Shown in pieces: positions 1-6,073 of a stretch of 6,962 nucleotides of DNA. The stretch lies in contig DAOUMF010000057.1 in the NCBI GenBank assembly GCA_034411955.1, positions 1 through 6,962 on the forward strand, given 5' to 3'. A program made the translations under genes and the position numbers. Position 1 is the stretch's first letter. Every line of letters starts with the position of its first letter. The DNA is from DAOUMF01 sp034411955 (GTDB taxonomy: Bacteria > Chloroflexota > Dehalococcoidia > SM23-28-2 > RBG-16-64-32). Under the pieces are notes generated by a model, which was not told the DNA's origin, searched no databases, and worked only from the letters and a program-made list of their open reading frames with translations.

Positions 1-2
1 AG

Positions 3-725
3 TTCATCAAGATACTCACTGTTGCTTTTCAGGTCTACCGCCCTGGCTACGCCCTCATCGCCGCCTACACCGGGATGGAGGCCCTGGCCAGGGCCGAGGC
101 GGAAGACCCGGACCTGGTGGTCCTGGACGTGATGCTGCCCGACATCGATGGCTTCGAGGTCTGCCGCCGCCTTCGCGCCCGCGCAAACGTCCCCATCATC
201 CTGCTGACCGCCAAGGACCGCGAGGAGGACGTTCTCCAGGGCTTCGAACTGGGGGCCGACGACTACATCACCAAGCCCTTCAGCTACCGAACCCTCATGG
301 CCCGCATCGATGCCCTCCTGCGGCGCACACGGACGATCCTCGGCTCCCAGCAGCCAGGGCTGCTCCAGTGGGGTGATCTGACGTTCGACTTCACCCAGCG
401 CCAGGTCAGGCTGCGGAACAGGAACCTGGACCTCACCGCCAAGGAGTACCGCATCCTGGAGGAGCTGGCCCGCAACGCCGGCCACGTGGTCAGCCACGGC
501 ACGCTGCTGACCCGCGTCTGGGGCGATGAGCATCGCGATGAGCCCCAATATCTGAAGAGCTACGTCCATCGCCTTCGCCGCAAGATCGAGACCGACCCCC
601 GGCACCCGCGGTACATACTCACCCACTACGGCGGCGGCTACTGCCTCGGCAATGACGAAGTCGACACGAGCGGCATGGCCGGGAGCACACAGGGGACGCC
701 GGGGGGTATTCGACGTCAGCGGTAG
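3..725 (+). CDS. OmpR/PhoB-family two-component response regulator, 5'-truncated
   Basis: This is a DNA-binding response regulator, phosphorylated by a histidine kinase that is not in the window. The reading frame is open from base 3, and the visible 240 residues start inside helix 1 of the receiver domain, so roughly a dozen N-terminal residues with the acidic pocket lie upstream. The ATG at base 75 is internal, because the residues before it (PGYALIAAYTG) already read as receiver sequence. Counting from base 3, the phospho-acceptor is Asp42 (LVVLDVMLPD), the switch Thr is Thr69 (ILLTAKD) and the conserved Lys is Lys91 (ITKPFS). A winged-helix domain follows at about 124-216 (LTAKEYRILEEL, then the recognition helix YLKSYVHRLRRKIETD). 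The wing reads ILTHYGGGYCL where most relatives have a V-R-G-V-G-Y-R type sequence. About 25 polar, Gly-rich residues trail the domain. The family call is firm; the target genes are unknown. Confidence 0.93.
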   Translation, partial: FIKILTVAFQVYRPGYALIAAYTGMEALARAEAEDPDLVVLDVMLPDIDGFEVCRRLRARANVPIILLTAKDREEDVLQGFELGADDYITKPFSYRTLMARIDALLRRTRTILGSQQPGLLQWGDLTFDFTQRQVRLRNRNLDLTAKEYRILEELARNAGHVVSHGTLLTRVWGDEHRDEPQYLKSYVHRLRRKIETDPRHPRYILTHYGGGYCLGNDEVDTSGMAGSTQGTPGGIRRQR

Positions 726-790
726 TGACAGAGGCTAGCGGCAGTTTGTGATGGACGCCAGGCACCTGTTTTTTCCGGAGGGGGTGTCGC

Positions 791-2008
791 GTGCACTCTT
801 CCCCTGACACTGAACTTCAGACGCGGTTGGGCGCAGATATCGCTGGCCTCTGCCAGTTCCACCGGCCCTCCGCTTCCGAGGGCGAGCGCCAAGCCGCCCA
901 GTGGGTGGCCTCCCGTCTCCGGGAGATGGGCCTGGAGCCGGAGCTGGAGGAGTTTCACTTCTATCCGGACTACTGGAACGTGTGGGGCTCCCACGCCGGT
1001 CTCGCTGCGGCGTCCGCTGTGGCGGCGCTTCTCTCGCGGCGACTGGCCTGGCCGGCCGCAGCGGCAAGCGCATTCCTGAGCGCCTCTTTCTGGGGCGACC
1101 TCAACTGCGGCTTTCACTGGTTGCGGAGCCGGTTCCCAGCGCGCCAGTCCTACAATGTGCTGGCGCGGCTGCCTAACCCCTCAGCGCAGCGAGTGCTGGT
1201 CATCTCAGCCCACCACGACGCCGCGCACTCGGGCCTGGTGTTTCACCCCGCCATCCCGCGCCTGCTGGCGGGGGCCTCTGGCGGAGGGGGCCAGATGCCC
1301 GCCATCCTCAAGCTGCCCTTCGCGGCGGTTCTGCTGGTGGCGGCAGGCGCCTCGTTGCGATCCCTGGGACTGGCGGACTTCCTGGCCCGGCCGGCTCTGC
1401 GCCTGGGTGTCGTCCTTAACGTACTGACGGCAGCGCTCATCGCAGATATCGGTCGTAGTCCTGTCAGCCCCGGCGCCGACGACAACGCGTCAGGGGTATC
1501 AGCGGTCCTCGGGCTGGTCCATGATCTCTCTCGCGAGAGGCCGGTGAACCTGGAGGTGTGGTTCCTCTCGCCGGGGTGTGAGGAGGGCATCATGGGGGGC
1601 ATGATGGCCTTTATGGATCGACACCACGAGGAGCTGGCCGGGCGCCGGCCCTTCTTCCTGAACTTCGAGATACTCGGCTGCGGAGAGGCGGAGTACCGGA
1701 CGGGCGAAGGATTCGTGAAGTTCTACCCCTACCACCCGGAAGCGGTCGGCCTCGCCGCGCGCGTGGCGGGGGAGCCGGAGTTCGAGGGCGTGGGGAGTGC
1801 CCTGAGCCGTCTGGGCACCGACGCCCTCATCCCCACCCGCCGCGGCCTTCCGGCGATCACTATCGCCTCCGCCGGCGAGGCCGTCCGCCCTCCGAACTAC
1901 CACTGGCCAACCGATACGCCGGAGAACATCGACCTGCGATCGGTCGAGCGCGCCTTGCTGTTCAGCCGCCGCATGGTGCAGCTTCTGGACGAGGAGGCCG
2001 GGGGATAG
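791..2008 (+). CDS. M28-family zinc metallopeptidase with hydrophobic (membrane) segments
   Basis: This 405-residue protein is a di-zinc aminopeptidase-type hydrolase of family M28. The zinc and catalytic residues can be assigned by motif: His141 and Asp143 (SAHHDAAHSG), Asp230 (SPGADDNASG), catalytic Glu264 and ligand Glu265 (SPGCEEGIMGG), Glu293 (LNFEILG, the Asp/Glu ligand position) and His371 (NYHWPTDTPENID). Hydrophobic stretches lie at about 68-82 and 86-100, before the first motif. Two more at about 171-187 and 203-219 fall between the HxD and GADDN motifs. An even number of crossings would keep both halves of the active site on one side of the membrane. There is no classical N-terminal signal peptide. 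The GTG start at 791 is chosen because a GGAGGGGG-type ribosome site lies about 5-14 bases upstream. The natural substrate, a peptide or another amide, cannot be read from the sequence. Confidence 0.9.
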   Translation: MHSSPDTELQTRLGADIAGLCQFHRPSASEGERQAAQWVASRLREMGLEPELEEFHFYPDYWNVWGSHAGLAAASAVAALLSRRLAWPAAAASAFLSASFWGDLNCGFHWLRSRFPARQSYNVLARLPNPSAQRVLVISAHHDAAHSGLVFHPAIPRLLAGASGGGGQMPAILKLPFAAVLLVAAGASLRSLGLADFLARPALRLGVVLNVLTAALIADIGRSPVSPGADDNASGVSAVLGLVHDLSRERPVNLEVWFLSPGCEEGIMGGMMAFMDRHHEELAGRRPFFLNFEILGCGEAEYRTGEGFVKFYPYHPEAVGLAARVAGEPEFEGVGSALSRLGTDALIPTRRGLPAITIASAGEAVRPPNYHWPTDTPENIDLRSVERALLFSRRMVQLLDEEAGG

Positions 2009-2011
2009 GCG

Positions 2012-2044
2012 CGGCCGGCGCCCATCGCCGGGGCGCACCGGCCG
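2012..2044. terminator. GC-rich hairpin between convergent genes, likely bidirectional terminator
   Basis: The arms 2012-2018 (CGGCCGG) and 2038-2044 (CCGGCCG) are perfect reverse complements. The inner arms 2019-2023 and 2031-2035 also pair, with a 2-base bulge (2036-2037) and a 7-base loop. This gives about 12 base pairs of nearly all-GC stem. It starts 4 bases after the peptidase stop and faces the SDR stop at 2085. No U-tract follows on either strand, so it is not a textbook Rho-independent terminator. It may act as a transcript-end stabiliser or a weak two-way terminator. Confidence 0.45.
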
Positions 2045-2084
2045 ATGTAGCTCAGGGCACGACGGGGCCCTACCCTCAGCGCGA

Positions 2085-2933
2085 TCAGAAGACCGGCTGG
2101 TGGGTTGGGCTGCGCCCCTCTAGGATGTCCTGCATGCGGGCTGCTATCGCTTCGTTCCCCTCGGGATGGGTCAGGATGTAGAACTTCTCGTCCCTCATGG
2201 CGTCGAAGACGGCGTCGGCGACCTGCTGGGGGGCGAGTCCCGTTGCCAGGAACTCGCGGATGGCGCGCTCGACCATCTCGGCCTGGGGGCTCGTCTCCTC
2301 GGCGGGGTTCAGGAGTTCGGCGGGGCGGTTCCGGTCTGCATCCGCGAGTCGCGTATTGACCCATGCCGGGCAGAGCACCGAGACTTTCACCTTGGCGCCG
2401 GTGAGCGTGAGCTCGTGGTGCAGCGTTTCAGATAGCGTCACGATGGCGTGCTTGGTCACGTTGTAGATTCCCATCCACGGGACCGAGACCAGCCCGGCCA
2501 ACGAGGCCGTGTTGACGATGTGGCCTTCGGTGTCCTGCGCGCGCATGATGGGAACGAACACCCTGACGCCGTGGATCACCCCCCACAGGTTGACGCCCAA
2601 CACCCATTGCCAGTCGGCCACGCTGCGCTCCCACAACGGGCCGCCGGGCGGGCCGACGCCCGCGTTGTTGCAGAGAACGTGAACGGCGCCGAACGTATCG
2701 ACGGCCTTCTTCGCCAGCGCTTCCACGTCCGAGGCTTGGGAAACGTCGGTGGGGACCGCCATGATCGTCGCGCCCTGCGCCTCCATCTCCTTCTGGGCCG
2801 TGGCTAACGCTCCTTTCTCGATGTCGGCCAGGACGAGCTTCATCCCCTCTGCCGCAAACCGCTCTGCCATCGCTCGCCCGATGCCGCTGGCCCCTCCGGT
2901 CACGACCGCTACCTTGTCCTTGAACTCCTTCAT
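2085..2933 (-). CDS. Short-chain dehydrogenase/reductase (classical SDR), NAD(P)-dependent
   Basis: This 282-residue cytosolic oxidoreductase has all the classical SDR landmarks. The dinucleotide-binding TGGASGIG is at 12-19, an acidic Asp37 ends strand 2 (often a sign of NAD preference), the adenine-contact TDV is at 62-64 and NNAG is at 89-92. The catalytic tetrad is Asn115, Ser144, Tyr157 and Lys161 (YNVTK), and PAW (189-191) stands at the usual P-G-x-V position. The C-terminal part, past about residue 195, would form the substrate lid and does not reveal the substrate. The frame stays open upstream to 3260, but the ATG at 2933 gives the correct N-terminus (MKEFKDKVAVVTGG) and has an AAGGGAG ribosome site (2941-2947, minus strand) 7 bases upstream. 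It converges on the peptidase gene and is divergent from the acyl-CoA synthetase gene. Confidence 0.95.
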   Translation of the reverse strand: MKEFKDKVAVVTGGASGIGRAMAERFAAEGMKLVLADIEKGALATAQKEMEAQGATIMAVPTDVSQASDVEALAKKAVDTFGAVHVLCNNAGVGPPGGPLWERSVADWQWVLGVNLWGVIHGVRVFVPIMRAQDTEGHIVNTASLAGLVSVPWMGIYNVTKHAIVTLSETLHHELTLTGAKVKVSVLCPAWVNTRLADADRNRPAELLNPAEETSPQAEMVERAIREFLATGLAPQQVADAVFDAMRDEKFYILTHPEGNEAIAARMQDILEGRSPTHQPVF

Positions 2934-2987
2934 GTTCGCGCTCCCTTCGCGGTGCTTCCCAGTCGCGTGCGGCCTCGCCTGCCGTCT

Positions 2988-2996
2988 ACCATACCA
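2988..2996 (-). promoter_or_regulatory. Possible extended -10 element for the SDR gene
   Basis: On the minus strand these bases read TGG-TATGGT, an extended -10 form (TGN plus 4 of 6 matches to TATAAT). It lies about 55 bases upstream of the SDR start codon. No good -35 box is seen at 16-18 bases. It is a weak candidate, offered because the SDR gene must have its own promoter in this divergent gap. Confidence 0.2.
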
Positions 2997-3019
2997 CCTC
3001 GAACAGCTGCTGCCTGCTC

Positions 3020-3047
3020 TTGACACCATCGACATGCATGCGATAGC
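3020..3047 (+). promoter_or_regulatory. TTGACA box followed by an interrupted palindrome; candidate promoter/operator
   Basis: A perfect -35 consensus TTGACA lies at 3020-3025, with a weak -10-like GATAGC at 3042-3047 (16-base spacer, 3 of 6 matches). The spacer is filled by an interrupted palindrome at 3028-3044: ATCG, one extra A, the self-complementary CATGCATG (3033-3040), then CGAT. Such a site between two divergent genes (SDR and acyl-CoA synthetase) is where a shared regulator would bind. The palindrome itself is seen; its function is inferred. Confidence 0.3.
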
Positions 3048-3094
3048 GACGCGCATGGCGGTCCGACCCGGCCGTGTCGTGCGGTGCCACGGGG

Positions 3095-3100
3095 TATACT
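3095..3100 (+). promoter_or_regulatory. -10 box TATACT upstream of the acyl-CoA synthetase gene
   Basis: TATACT matches TATAAT at five of six positions in otherwise GC-rich DNA. Transcription would begin near 3107, leaving a leader of about 20 bases before the ATG at 3127. No good -35 box is found at the expected distance, so this promoter may need an activator or an alternative sigma factor. Confidence 0.35.
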
Positions 3101-3126
3101 GTGCCTTGCACCAAGCCAGAGCCAGC

Positions 3127-4584
3127 ATGGACAAGTTGAGCGAACTGCGCCCCATCTTCCATCCCCAGTCGCTGGCGGTGGTGGGCGTATCGAAGGACGA
3201 GACGAAGTTCGGCAGCCGCTTCTTGAAGGCCCTCCTGGACTTCGACTTCAAGGGCAACATCTACCCCGTCCATCCAGATGCGACGGAGATCCTGGGACTG
3301 AAGGCGTACCCGAACGTCCGGGAGGTCCCTGGACCTGTCGACCTGGCCGCCATCATGGTTCCGGCGGCCCACGTCCCGGCGGTGCTGGAGGACTGCCTCG
3401 CCAGAGGCGTTAAGGGCGCCGAGGTCTTCACCTCAGGGTTCGCGGAGACCGGGAACGAGCGGGGGGCAGCTCTCGAGCGCGAGCTCACGCTGATTGCACG
3501 ACGCGGCATCCGGATCGTCGGCCCTAACTGCTTTGGCATCTACTGTCCCGGCGGTGGGCTTACCCTTCTCCCCGGCGGCGACTTCCCTAGGGAGAGCGGC
3601 CCTGTAGCGTTCATCTCCCAGAGCGGCGGTCATGCCGTAGAGATGGCGCGGGAGGCCAAGGGGAGGGGAATCCGGTTCAGCAAGGTCATAAGCTACGGCA
3701 ACGGCTGCGACCTAAACGAGTCGGATCTCCTTGAGTACATGGCGCAGGATGGTGAGACGGAGATCGTAACCATGTATCTGGAAGGCCCTCGTGAGGGAAG
3801 GCGGTTCGCGCGGATTGTCCGGGACCTGGCTCCGCGGAAGCCGGTCATCGTCTGGAAAGCAGGCCTCACTGGGGCAGGAGGGAGGGCGGTACACTCTCAC
3901 ACCGCGTCTCTGGCGGGGGAGGAGGGAGTCTGGGGCGCCCTCTTCAAGCAGACCGCCGCCGTCCCGGTCCGCGACCTGGAGGAACTGGCCGATACTGTCC
4001 TCGCGTTTCTCCATATGCCTGCCTCCACGGGACGGCGGGTGGGGGTGATCGGCGGAGGGGGCGGCATCAGCGTAGCCGCTGCCGACATCTGCGATCGAGT
4101 CGGCCTGGACGTTCCCCCGTTTGATGACGGTGTTCAGCGTAAGCTGTGGGAGATCCTCCCCGTCGCCGGCACCAGCGTCAGGAACCCGGTGGATATCGGG
4201 GTACCGCTGGTGCCGCCCCAGGCTTTCGAGCGCGTTCTGGACAGCGTCGCCTCCGTCGATTGCGTCGATACGATCATCGCCACGCAGGCGATGTTCCACG
4301 TCCTCAGGGGGACGTTCGGGCCTCCGCCCGGCGGACGGAAGCGCTTCCTCGACGGTCTGGTCGAGATTCCAGCGAAGGTGAGAGACCGATTTGGAAAGCC
4401 GATCGTGATCGTCCTCCCGGTGGGGGGCGAGGAGGTGGGGATAGGCGAGGTCGAGGAGGGGCGGCGGGAGATAAGGGACCGATACCTCAGAATGAAAGTC
4501 CCCTCGTATCCTACGCTGGAGCGGGCGGCGAGGGCGGTGGCCAACGTGGCCACCTACTACGGGAAGGTGGGAGGGCGGAACTAG
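3127..4584 (+). CDS. NDP-forming acyl-CoA synthetase, alpha subunit (CoA-binding and succinyl-CoA-ligase-like domains)
   Basis: This 485-residue protein matches the alpha half of ADP-forming acetate/acyl-CoA ligases, which interconvert acyl-CoA plus ADP and phosphate with acid plus ATP and CoA. A Rossmann CoA-binding domain covers about 8-135 (SLAVVGVS at 15-22; VGPNCFGIY at 131-139). The first ligase-like domain (about 155-290) carries ISQSGG (163-168), YLEGPREG (217-224) and His258 in HSHTASLAG, the position of the phospho-histidine in this family. The second ligase-like domain (about 302-480) carries the Gly-rich VIGGGGG (307-313) and RNPVDIG (352-358). The ATP-grasp beta part found in the fused forms of about 700 residues is absent, and no beta gene is in the window. 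The frame is open upstream to 2749, but homology begins at MDKLSELRPIFHPQSLAVVG, which supports the ATG at 3127. Its ribosome site (AGAG) is weak. Confidence 0.9.
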   Translation: MDKLSELRPIFHPQSLAVVGVSKDETKFGSRFLKALLDFDFKGNIYPVHPDATEILGLKAYPNVREVPGPVDLAAIMVPAAHVPAVLEDCLARGVKGAEVFTSGFAETGNERGAALERELTLIARRGIRIVGPNCFGIYCPGGGLTLLPGGDFPRESGPVAFISQSGGHAVEMAREAKGRGIRFSKVISYGNGCDLNESDLLEYMAQDGETEIVTMYLEGPREGRRFARIVRDLAPRKPVIVWKAGLTGAGGRAVHSHTASLAGEEGVWGALFKQTAAVPVRDLEELADTVLAFLHMPASTGRRVGVIGGGGGISVAAADICDRVGLDVPPFDDGVQRKLWEILPVAGTSVRNPVDIGVPLVPPQAFERVLDSVASVDCVDTIIATQAMFHVLRGTFGPPPGGRKRFLDGLVEIPAKVRDRFGKPIVIVLPVGGEEVGIGEVEEGRREIRDRYLRMKVPSYPTLERAARAVANVATYYGKVGGRN

Positions 4585-4641
4585 CGTCGGTAGTATTGTC
4601 AAGTGTCCATGCGCCTCGCGAATGTGGACGTAGTCTGGGCC

Positions 4642-5409
4642 ATGCAAGAGACACTACCTACGGACATCAACAGGCTGGTGGAGAGCTTGCTCTCCCGTAT
4701 GCGACACATTCTTCAAGAGAAACTCGTCGGTTTGTACCTGTACGGGTCGCTGACGACGGGCGATTTCGATTCTGAGAGCAGTGACATCGATCTGCTGGCG
4801 GCCACCTCATCCGACATCAACAACACGGAGTTCGACGCCCTGCGCGCCATGCACCTGGGCTTCGCGCAAGACAACCCAATGTGGGATGACCGCATCGATG
4901 TCCAATACCTGTCGGTGGCGGCGCTGAGGACGTTCCGAACCCAGCGGAGTCCGATAGCGATCATCAGCGCGGGCGAGCCGTTCCACATGACGGAGGCGGG
5001 AAGGGAATGGCTAATGAACTGGTACGCCGTGCGCGAGGAGGGCGTGGCACTGTTCGGCCCCCCAGCGGAGGCGCTCATCGCCCCGATCACCCGAGAGGAG
5101 TTTGCGGTGTGCGTCCGGGGATACGTTGTAGAGTTGAGTGATCGCATGGCTGAGTTGCCGGATCGGAAGCAGGAGGCGTACGCGATCTTGACGATGTGCA
5201 GGGCGCTGCGCTTGCACAGGACGGGCGAACGGGCGTCCAAGAGGCAGGCCGCGCTATGGGCGCAGGAGGAGCTGCCGCAGTGGTCGGGCCTGATTCAGAG
5301 CGCGCTGGCCTGGCGGGAGGCGTGTGGAGAGCAGCAGGTCGATGATGCCGCGACCCTCGCTGAGACCATCCTGTTTGTCAACTTCGTGAGAGATCAAATA
5401 CTGGCCTGA
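4642..5409 (+). CDS. Nucleotidyltransferase with AadA-like C-terminal domain (ANT(3'')-type fold)
   Basis: This 255-residue protein has the layout of aminoglycoside 3''-adenylyltransferases: an N-terminal nucleotidyltransferase domain and a helical DUF4111-type C-terminal domain. The polymerase-beta-like motif is YGSLTTGDFDSESSDIDLL, with Gly35-Ser36 and metal-binding Asp48 and Asp50. A third acidic residue, Asp86 (DRIDVQYL), sits where AadA has its catalytic Glu. The C-terminal signature is MCRALRLHRTGERASKRQAA (185-204) followed by WAQEELPQW. Members transfer AMP from ATP to streptomycin or spectinomycin, but chromosomal relatives may use other substrates, so resistance is only a possibility. 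The start is uncertain: GTG 4603 and ATG 4609 are in frame upstream, and none has a clear ribosome site. ATG 4642 puts the YGS motif about as far from the start as in AadA. It follows the acyl-CoA synthetase gene by 57 bases and may be co-transcribed with it. Confidence 0.85.
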   Translation: MQETLPTDINRLVESLLSRMRHILQEKLVGLYLYGSLTTGDFDSESSDIDLLAATSSDINNTEFDALRAMHLGFAQDNPMWDDRIDVQYLSVAALRTFRTQRSPIAIISAGEPFHMTEAGREWLMNWYAVREEGVALFGPPAEALIAPITREEFAVCVRGYVVELSDRMAELPDRKQEAYAILTMCRALRLHRTGERASKRQAALWAQEELPQWSGLIQSALAWREACGEQQVDDAATLAETILFVNFVRDQILA

Positions 5410-5464
5410 GGCACTTGTTCTCCACCTGCGTCAATATCGACCCACCACCGAAAGCCGGGATAAG

Positions 5465-5493
5465 TTGACACCTTCGGGCGCAGTGGGCACACT
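5465..5493 (+). promoter_or_regulatory. Candidate sigma-70-type promoter for the molybdopterin-domain gene
   Basis: A perfect TTGACA (5465-5470) is followed, after an ideal 17-base spacer, by CACACT (5488-5493), which matches the -10 consensus at three of six positions. Transcription would start near 5500. That leaves the GTG at 5503 almost no leader and so favours the ATG at 5518 as the start. Confidence 0.4.
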
Positions 5494-5494
5494 G
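5481..5494. repeat. Inverted repeat CAGTG-N4-CACTG overlapping the -10 region
   Basis: Perfect 5-base arms CAGTG (5481-5485) and CACTG (5490-5494) flank GGCA. The site overlaps the predicted -10 box of the molybdopterin-domain gene, a usual place for a repressor operator. It is short enough to occur by chance. Confidence 0.3.
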
Positions 5495-5517
5495 TCTGGG
5501 GAGTGGCTAGACCGGAC

Positions 5518-5946
5518 ATGCAGTCGTTCACCCTGACGATCGAAGGCGAGGCGGATCGCCCTGTGGTCCTGCGCTACGAGGAACTGCTGGAGCTTCCGGC
5601 GGTGGAGCGGACGGTGCCGATGAGCTGCGTGGGCGGTACCCGCGAAGACGCCGTGGTGAAGGGTGTGACGGTGGCCCACCTGTTCGCCCTGGCACGGGTG
5701 CGCGATACGGCCCGGCTGGCCATCTTCTCCTGTGCCGACGGCCACGAGGAGGCCGTTCCCCTGATCGATCTGATCCAGAGGGAGGCGTTCCTTGTCCATA
5801 CGGTGGATGAAGAGCATGTGGACAAGCCGGAGCATCCCGTGCGGCTGTGTATTCCCGGCAAGTACGCCTGCCACTGGGCCAAGGGCGTCGAGCGGGTGGA
5901 ACTGGTCGCCGAGCAGCGCAAGGAGTGCGTGGGCGACACCCGCTAG
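5518..5946 (+). CDS. Small stand-alone molybdopterin-binding-domain oxidoreductase (sulfite-oxidase fold)
   Basis: This 142-residue protein is essentially a single oxidoreductase molybdopterin-binding domain of the sulfite oxidase/YedY type. The start (FTLTIEGEADRPVVLRYEEL) matches the usual strand and the helix-leading lead-in of the domain. Cys37 in PMSCVGGT is the expected molybdenum ligand. VVKGVTVAHLF (46-56) is a typical loop, and VRLCIPGKYACHWAKGVERVELV (108-130) is the typical closing segment, with a Pro-Gly-Lys and a W-x-K-G-V. There is no Tat or Sec signal, no heme domain and no dimerisation domain, so a cytoplasmic protein is expected. Its electron partner and substrate are unknown. 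An in-frame GTG at 5503 is an alternative start. ATG 5518 is preferred because a GGAG sits at 5500-5503 (14-base spacing, rather long) and the upstream promoter leaves no room for GTG. Confidence 0.85.
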   Translation: MQSFTLTIEGEADRPVVLRYEELLELPAVERTVPMSCVGGTREDAVVKGVTVAHLFALARVRDTARLAIFSCADGHEEAVPLIDLIQREAFLVHTVDEEHVDKPEHPVRLCIPGKYACHWAKGVERVELVAEQRKECVGDTR

Positions 5947-5969
5947 GCTTGGCGGCCTCCTCCCCAATC

Positions 5970-5998
5970 TTGCGACACGACCACGCGCGCACTATTCT
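5970..5998 (+). promoter_or_regulatory. Candidate sigma-70-type promoter for the TPP-enzyme gene
   Basis: TTGCGA (5970-5975) and TATTCT (5993-5998) are separated by exactly 17 bases, and each matches its consensus at four of six positions. The predicted start near 6005 gives a leader of about 70 bases before the ATG at 6074. The position, between two same-strand genes 127 bases apart, supports independent transcription of the downstream gene. Confidence 0.4.
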
Positions 5999-6073
5999 GA
6001 GCACATCCGGCAAGCGAGTTCGCAAACGCGCGGGTCGGCGAGGTTGATTGCCACCGCGTGACTGGAGTAGCCC

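Noticed and set aside
759..774. Possible Rho-independent terminator (short CAGG/CCTG stem then six Ts) after the response regulator
   Set aside because: The stem is only 3-4 base pairs with a 2-4 base loop, too weak to terminate. The T-run is immediately followed by the peptidase ribosome site.
2046..2055. tRNA-like TGTAGCTCAG, resembling the D-arm start of many tRNAs
   Set aside because: No anticodon arm, no T-arm (GTTCGA-type) sequence and no acceptor stem follow. The downstream bases run into the SDR stop codon. It is probably a chance match, or at most a tiny remnant.
2749..3126. Upstream extension of the acyl-CoA synthetase frame across the divergent gap and into the SDR gene
   Set aside because: The extra residues have no family homology, overlap the SDR coding region in antisense, and cover the promoter-like sequences. 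The ATG at 3127 fits the family start.
2934..3260. Upstream extension of the SDR frame on the minus strand (109 extra codons)
   Set aside because: It overlaps the start of the acyl-CoA synthetase gene. The ATG at 2933 has a good ribosome site and the normal SDR N-terminus.
3712..4647. Open frame of about 311 codons on the minus strand, opposite the acyl-CoA synthetase
   Set aside because: It has no recognisable motif and lies antisense to a well-supported gene; this is a GC-driven shadow.
6014..6023. Palindrome GCGA-GT-TCGC in the leader of the TPP gene
   Set aside because: It is only 4 bases per arm in GC-rich DNA and has no second copy nearby; it is not distinguishable from chance.
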